A DNA stretch of 64,000 bases, taken from contig CM056738.1 in NCBI GenBank assembly GCA_029844215.1, positions 45,458,388-45,522,387 on the forward strand, given 5' to 3'. Below the pieces are notes generated by a model, which worked only from the letters and a program-made list of their open reading frames with translations, was not told where the DNA came from and did not search any database. The stretch is from Przewalskia tangutica (lineage: Eukaryota; Streptophyta; Magnoliopsida; Solanales; Solanaceae). The translations under genes and the position numbers were made by a program. Shown here piece after piece: positions 59,531-64,000 of the stretch (position 1 is the first letter of the stretch; each line of letters starts with the position of its first letter).

Positions 59531-60857
59531 AAGCTTTGGAAAAAGAGATATTATATAATATCACACTGAGATTGATTTCATTTTCTTTCTATTAAACGCC
59601 TAAAATATACCTCAACTTTTGCACGGATATGCGGTAACACACCAAACATGTACGGAGGTCCTATTATCTTTTTGGATATATTTTTAAGATATTTTTGATA
59701 TTTGTCGTGTTAACTGGATAACAATTCAAACACGTGCTCAATAAAAAGACAAAAAATAAAGGAGTCCGATCATTTTCAGGTCATTTCTCTTCGAGCACAA
59801 TAAAAAATTAGAATTTTCTCCTATGCTCCTAATTTCTTTTATGGAGAAAGCAATTGATTCTTGGAATTTGATCTTGTTAATCATTATATTCTTTCCTAAG
59901 TGAGTCTTGGTTTGTGTCGCGTTGGACTTTTGTTCGATGTTTTGAGATAAATGACAAAGAAATACATTAAAAATATGTCAGGGGATTATAGGACTACCTT
60001 AAAGGTTATGTGTGTTATAACAAATTCAGACAAAGATCGGGTATATTTTAGGTATTTTTCCTAAGTTTGTACAATTTCTCAAAGCAGTAATTTCCTTTGA
60101 TGAATCCTCAAACCTGACATTAGTACAAAACTATATACTATATGTTCAAGAATTTTATTTTCTTAAGTTGGTATGTACACTATTTCCATTTATGAATTAG
60201 TATAATATGTACCCCGTCAATTTATTTTATATGAACGTATTAAAGGGGCCATATAACTTTAAAAAAAATTAAAATTTATGATCTAAAATATGCTATCAAA
60301 ATTTTTGTTGGTTTAAGATCATGTCACTAAGAGAAATGAAAAATAAGATAAATATATTTTCTTTTATGAACTTATATATTATATACTTATATTTTTAAAA
60401 ATTTATTAGCTTATAGATTTCAGATATACAAAGGAAATAATATGTTTTATACACATGATATACACGTAGAGAGCTCTAACTTTTTAAAAAGAAATTATTT
60501 TCCTTTCTTGTAACGACTTGTTCAGTTGTTTTTTGGCTAAAGATCCTTATTTGATTATTTAACCCTTCCCGTAGTCTTCATGTGGGGTTTGTGATGCGCG
60601 GAGATGGGTGGCACAGATTTTGAAGTCAATTTATATGAGTTTCAGATTAAAACCCCAAGTCTAGAAACTTAGAGTTGGTTAGTTTGACTCAAAGTTAACT
60701 TTTGGCTAGATGGGTTCGTTTTTGAGTTCTGTCATTTCCGGTAGTTGTGGAGGGTCATTTATGACTTAGTCGAGTCATTGATTCACTTTTTGAGGCAATC
60801 AGATGTTCTTTGTGGGTTTTTTGGGTAATTTAGATATTTAGTTTTTCCGGACAATTA
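59531..60857. other. AT-rich, repeat-derived DNA without genes
   Basis: Apart from the inverted-repeat element at 59594-60058 I see only AT-rich filler and, from about 60570, sequence resembling a decayed LTR that continues after the solo LTR at 63544. Confidence 0.5.
59594..60058. mobile_element. Probable MITE-like inverted-repeat element
   Basis: The left end contains CCTAAAATATACCTCAACTTT and the right end its near inverse AAAGATCGGGTATATTTTAGG, a shared 13-base core CCTAAAATATACC. The body of about 440 bp is non-coding. I could not find a convincing target duplication, so the superfamily is unknown. Confidence 0.4.
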
Positions 60858-63543
60858 TGTTACACCCCGTAATACCAGGGCTACTAATTGAGAACGTGAT
60901 TAAGGATTTAAGATTTGAATTTTGGAAGGAATTACATTTTCTTAAGGAAAATTTCCGAAAAAATTGTGAAGGAAAAAAATTATAACTTGGAATTTAATTC
61001 TCAATTTTGGTATATGGAATTAGTATAGTATATTGAATTTTTGAATTTTGAAATCTGGGATTTGGTCATGTGGGGCCACGGGAAATTTTATGATTTTGTG
61101 GGGCCCACGAGATTTTTTAGATATTTCAGCCAAGTATGAAATTTAATTGTGAAGAATTTATTTTGGGTCAATAGGAGGGTGACAGGTGTCACTCCTCCAC
61201 TTGTCTTGGAAGACTTTGACTTGGATTAGATATTTTGGAGACAAGTGGACAAGTGGGTCCCACTCCACTTGTCTTGCTACACTTGGATAGATATTATTAA
61301 TAGAGAGCTTGCAAGACAAATCTTCCACACTTAGCATTATATCACAAACTATATCTCTCCCTCCCTTGTGAGCTCTCGTACTTAGTGGCTTTTCAAGAGC
61401 AAAAATACTTAATCTTCCAAGCTTAGTTCACTAATACAAGATCAAGAACCCTAACCAAGTGTTAAGTCAAGATAACACACCAAAAATCTTCTTTGGGCCG
61501 AGAATGAGGGTGAAACCCTAGGCTTGTTCGTCGACTTTTTGGAAGCGAAATGTGAAGTGAAGTTGGTTATAAGCTTGTGGTGGATGCGTATATGTGATTG
61601 GAACCTGAAGAAGTGGAGCGAAACGAAAACTGCGGGCCAATCTTCCCCGGACTGTTTTGGGCAATTTTTGGGCTAAAAATAATGTAATGGTTCTTCTTCT
61701 TTTAAAGTAATTGGATATTACTTATTGTTGATATGTATAGATGAGCTTGTGCTAAAAATAATGAAGGATAAAAAATATTTGAGCCATTTTTAATGGTGTT
61801 GGCCGAATTGGGCATTTTGGGCGACATTGGATTCGTTGGTTATTGTTGTTGTTATTTACACTTGTCGCATGTTAAAATGAAGTAATATGGTTGTTGATAA
61901 GTTGATATAACTTATATAGAAGTTTTGGAACTTGAATTGGAATAAAAAGGATTAAGGAAAGAGTTATCGGATTGTAGTTGTTGACCGTGGAATCTATAAA
62001 ACTGTTAGACGTCGTCGTGTATTTTATGGAATGTTTTGGACGTGTCTATATGCTGGAAAATCAGCCACCAACTTGCATGTTTAATGTAGTAAATGACTAA
62101 TGAAAGTCCTAAAAAAATAAGGGTGTGGAAAGACGTTTAAAGGCCTCACATTTTACCCTCGTTATTGGAGAATTGTGGACTATTTTGTATAGATTGCGGG
62201 GCAGAATTTTACACGTCCAGTTGGCGTGTAATCTCCTTTGGTTAACTGTTGGTTGTGCCCTTAAGTGTGGCTTGTTGGTTGTTGAAATTGGGCCTTGGAA
62301 AAGGTGGAAAAGTACGTAGAAACAAAGGAAGTGCTGCCCAAGTTTTCGTAGAAATGAGAACTTTATTTAGTCCATAACCTTCCCTTAAAGACATGTAGTT
62401 GATAGACATGCTATTATCATTATAGGTTAAAGTGCTACGAGAGGTGTATTCCGCTTAGCATATTGGTAGAAGCTACGTGAAGCGTATTCCACTTAACGGA
62501 TTGGTAGAAGAACGATAAGATATGTGAACTACTTCCTTCCACGGGCATGCTCCAGTGATGATGATTTGATATTATATCATGGACTGCTGACAGTGATGTT
62601 GGAATTCCACGGGCATGTTCCAGTGATACTGATTTGATAGTATAACACGGACGTGCTGACAGTGATGTTGGAATTCCACGGGCATGCTTCTGTGAGGTTG
62701 ACATGCTGACAGTGATGGAGTAATTCCACGGGCATGCTTCCTTGATACTGGTTATATATTACACTTGTTACATCTTGTGATGATGGAGAATTCCACGCAT
62801 GCTTTTATATTACGGGTTTAAGACCCGTGGTTAGAATTGCATAATGATTACGAGGCGGTGTCACGATTTTGACATGACTTGCATATCTTGAAAAGTGCGA
62901 TTCACTCTCGGTGTTATAGTAATGCGATGGTATAGTAATCTGATGGCCGATTAATTGATCTTCTGGGGTATAGTGATACAAGGTACAATTGACTTTTATT
63001 TTATATGACACGGTTGGATCTGGTATTTGATTATTTTACTTCTCCCTGTCATTTCTTGGCCAACTATGATTTTAATACTGTACTTTATTTTCGTTCCATA
63101 CTTAGTACCTGTTGTACTGACCCCCTTCAAGGGGCTGCGTTCATGCTCGCAAATTTAGGTTCACAGTTGGGTGATCCGCGTGTGTGGGATCTTGTTCAGC
63201 TGTTGAGGTAGCTTCATTGTTCCAGAGCTTACCATTGGTACGGTTGGTTTAGACTGTTGTGTATTTCAGGGTACGGCGGGGCCTTGTTCCATCATAGTTG
63301 TTGTCAAACTCTTAGAGGTCTGTATTCATATGTGGGCCGAACTTGCGTGAGTTGTATTTATATTGTTGTACAGTCGTAGTCCTATTCGAGTATTATATAT
63401 TATGGCAGCCTTGCCGACTTTGCCTTTATTTGTTAAAAGAAAAAAATGAGTGTTATTTAGCTTCCGCGGGTTACTTGTGTTGTATGGGTAAAAGGGTGCC
63501 CAGGTAGGGCACCAGTCGCGGGCCCGGGGTTCGGGTCATGACA
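60858..63543 (+). mobile_element. Gypsy-type solo LTR (2686 bp), no clear TSD
   Basis: TGTTACACCCCGTAATACC to GGGTCATGACA, same family as 42073-44913. Bases flanking it are AATTA on the left and GATTC on the right, so no duplication is visible. There is no primer site after it and no polypurine tract before it. It sits in other LTR-like DNA. It may have lost its duplication by mutation, or be an inter-element recombinant. Confidence 0.8.
62537..62810 (+). repeat. Tandem repeat in solo LTR (TTCCACGGGCATG unit)
   Basis: TTCCACG(GG)CATG starts at 62537, 62605, 62674, 62724 and 62791, with CTGACAGTGATG between copies. Unit 50-69 bp. One copy of the motif is also in the LTR at 2156. Confidence 0.8.
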
Positions 63544-64000
63544 GATTCTTTAGAAAAATATTTCTCAGCTCAATTATTTGTAAAATCTGAAGGTACGAGC
63601 GAGTTTATAGCACTGTTTACTATAGACGAGCATGTCTGATTGTGTTTGGAGGGTCTCAGGGGGTGTTTCACGTGTTTGATAGAGGTTTTGGTTGATTTTC
63701 TCATTGCTGGTATCTGGTGTCCATTGCGGCGACACCAATATCTGTTGCCCCATGTCTGCCTCGACGAGATGTTAACTCGCCAAAGTTGAAGTTGCGAGAT
63801 GGTTTGTTTCTGCTACCACAGAGTCGTGTCCGCCGTGGCGATGGGTGAGGTATCAAATGACACCACCCCAATGAGGGTTTTGTCCGCCACAGCAGGGGCG
63901 CTCTAGCGGAGTCGATTCCACTGGGGCGAAAGTACTGTTCATGTGTCCTATAATATTTTCTAGGTCGGAATTCTCTTTTTCAAAATAGAAACCCTCGAAA
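63544..64000. other. LTR-like flank, no gene
   Basis: GC-rich GGCGACACC, GCAGGGGCGC and GCGGAGTCG motifs resemble 5' leader regions of gypsy LTRs. It is probably the other half of the degenerate DNA before 60857. Confidence 0.4.

Noticed and set aside
60858..63543. 5' LTR of a complete element starting here
   Set aside because: No primer binding site after 63543 and no gag start in the remaining 457 bases.
1..64000. tRNA or rRNA genes
   Set aside because: Only primer-site sequences complementary to initiator Met tRNA were seen; no cloverleaf with A and B boxes was recognised by eye.

Overview
This window looks like heterochromatic, repeat-derived DNA from a flowering plant. The evidence is nested Ty1/copia and Ty3/gypsy LTR elements, plant L1-type LINEs with DUF4283-like ORF1 proteins, a CACTA transposon, a hAT-type transposon and a plastid psbB fragment. 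The LTR families (TGTTACACCCCGTA...CGTGACA and TGTTGACACCCAATTTTGACC...CGCGACA) suggest an asterid, possibly Solanaceae, but that is a low-confidence impression. I found no intact host gene, no tRNA or rRNA gene and no CRISPR.

Layout. 1-2766: right-hand part of a gypsy-type LTR. 2767-5060: minus-strand gypsy gag/protease/RT remnant, cut at 2946-3865 by a hAT-type element (8-bp target duplication) that carries about 290 bp of chloroplast psbB. 5061 to about 9000: old minus-oriented LTR-like DNA with a 270-bp tandem duplication at its edge. 9732-26651: five head-to-tail units of a short non-autonomous copia-like element, LTR-internal-LTR-internal and so on, with six LTRs. Unit 2 is interrupted by a 4.36-kb solo LTR (12549-16905, target duplication GTCTT). 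26652-29733 and 45280-46823: a decayed copia element split by a complete minus-strand chromodomain gypsy element (29734-45274, target duplication AAAGC). Each LTR of that gypsy element carries its own nested solo LTR (30178-32623, duplication TATCA; 42073-44913, duplication AAAGA). 47198-49409: non-autonomous CACTA element. 49880-59515: two L1-type LINEs head to tail at one target site, the first 5'-truncated, the second close to full length. 59594-60058: a probable inverted-repeat element. 60858-63543: another gypsy-type solo LTR.

How the parts relate. There is no operon-like logic; the order of events is readable from nesting. The copia pol preceded the chromovirus, which preceded its two solo LTRs. 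The gypsy pol remnant at 2767-5060 preceded the hAT element. The copia array preceded the solo LTR in unit 2. LINE-A preceded LINE-B. The most unusual objects are the tandem LTR array, whose internal region is mostly not retroviral and keeps two short reading frames open in all five copies; the psbB piece inside a hAT-type element; and the two LINEs sharing a target.

A caution: copy-to-copy differences in the array and in the chromovirus cluster in C/G-rich, CTG/CAG/CG-rich tracts as 1-5 base length changes, while adjacent AT-rich sequence is almost identical. Part of the apparent gene decay may be consensus error at methylated sites.
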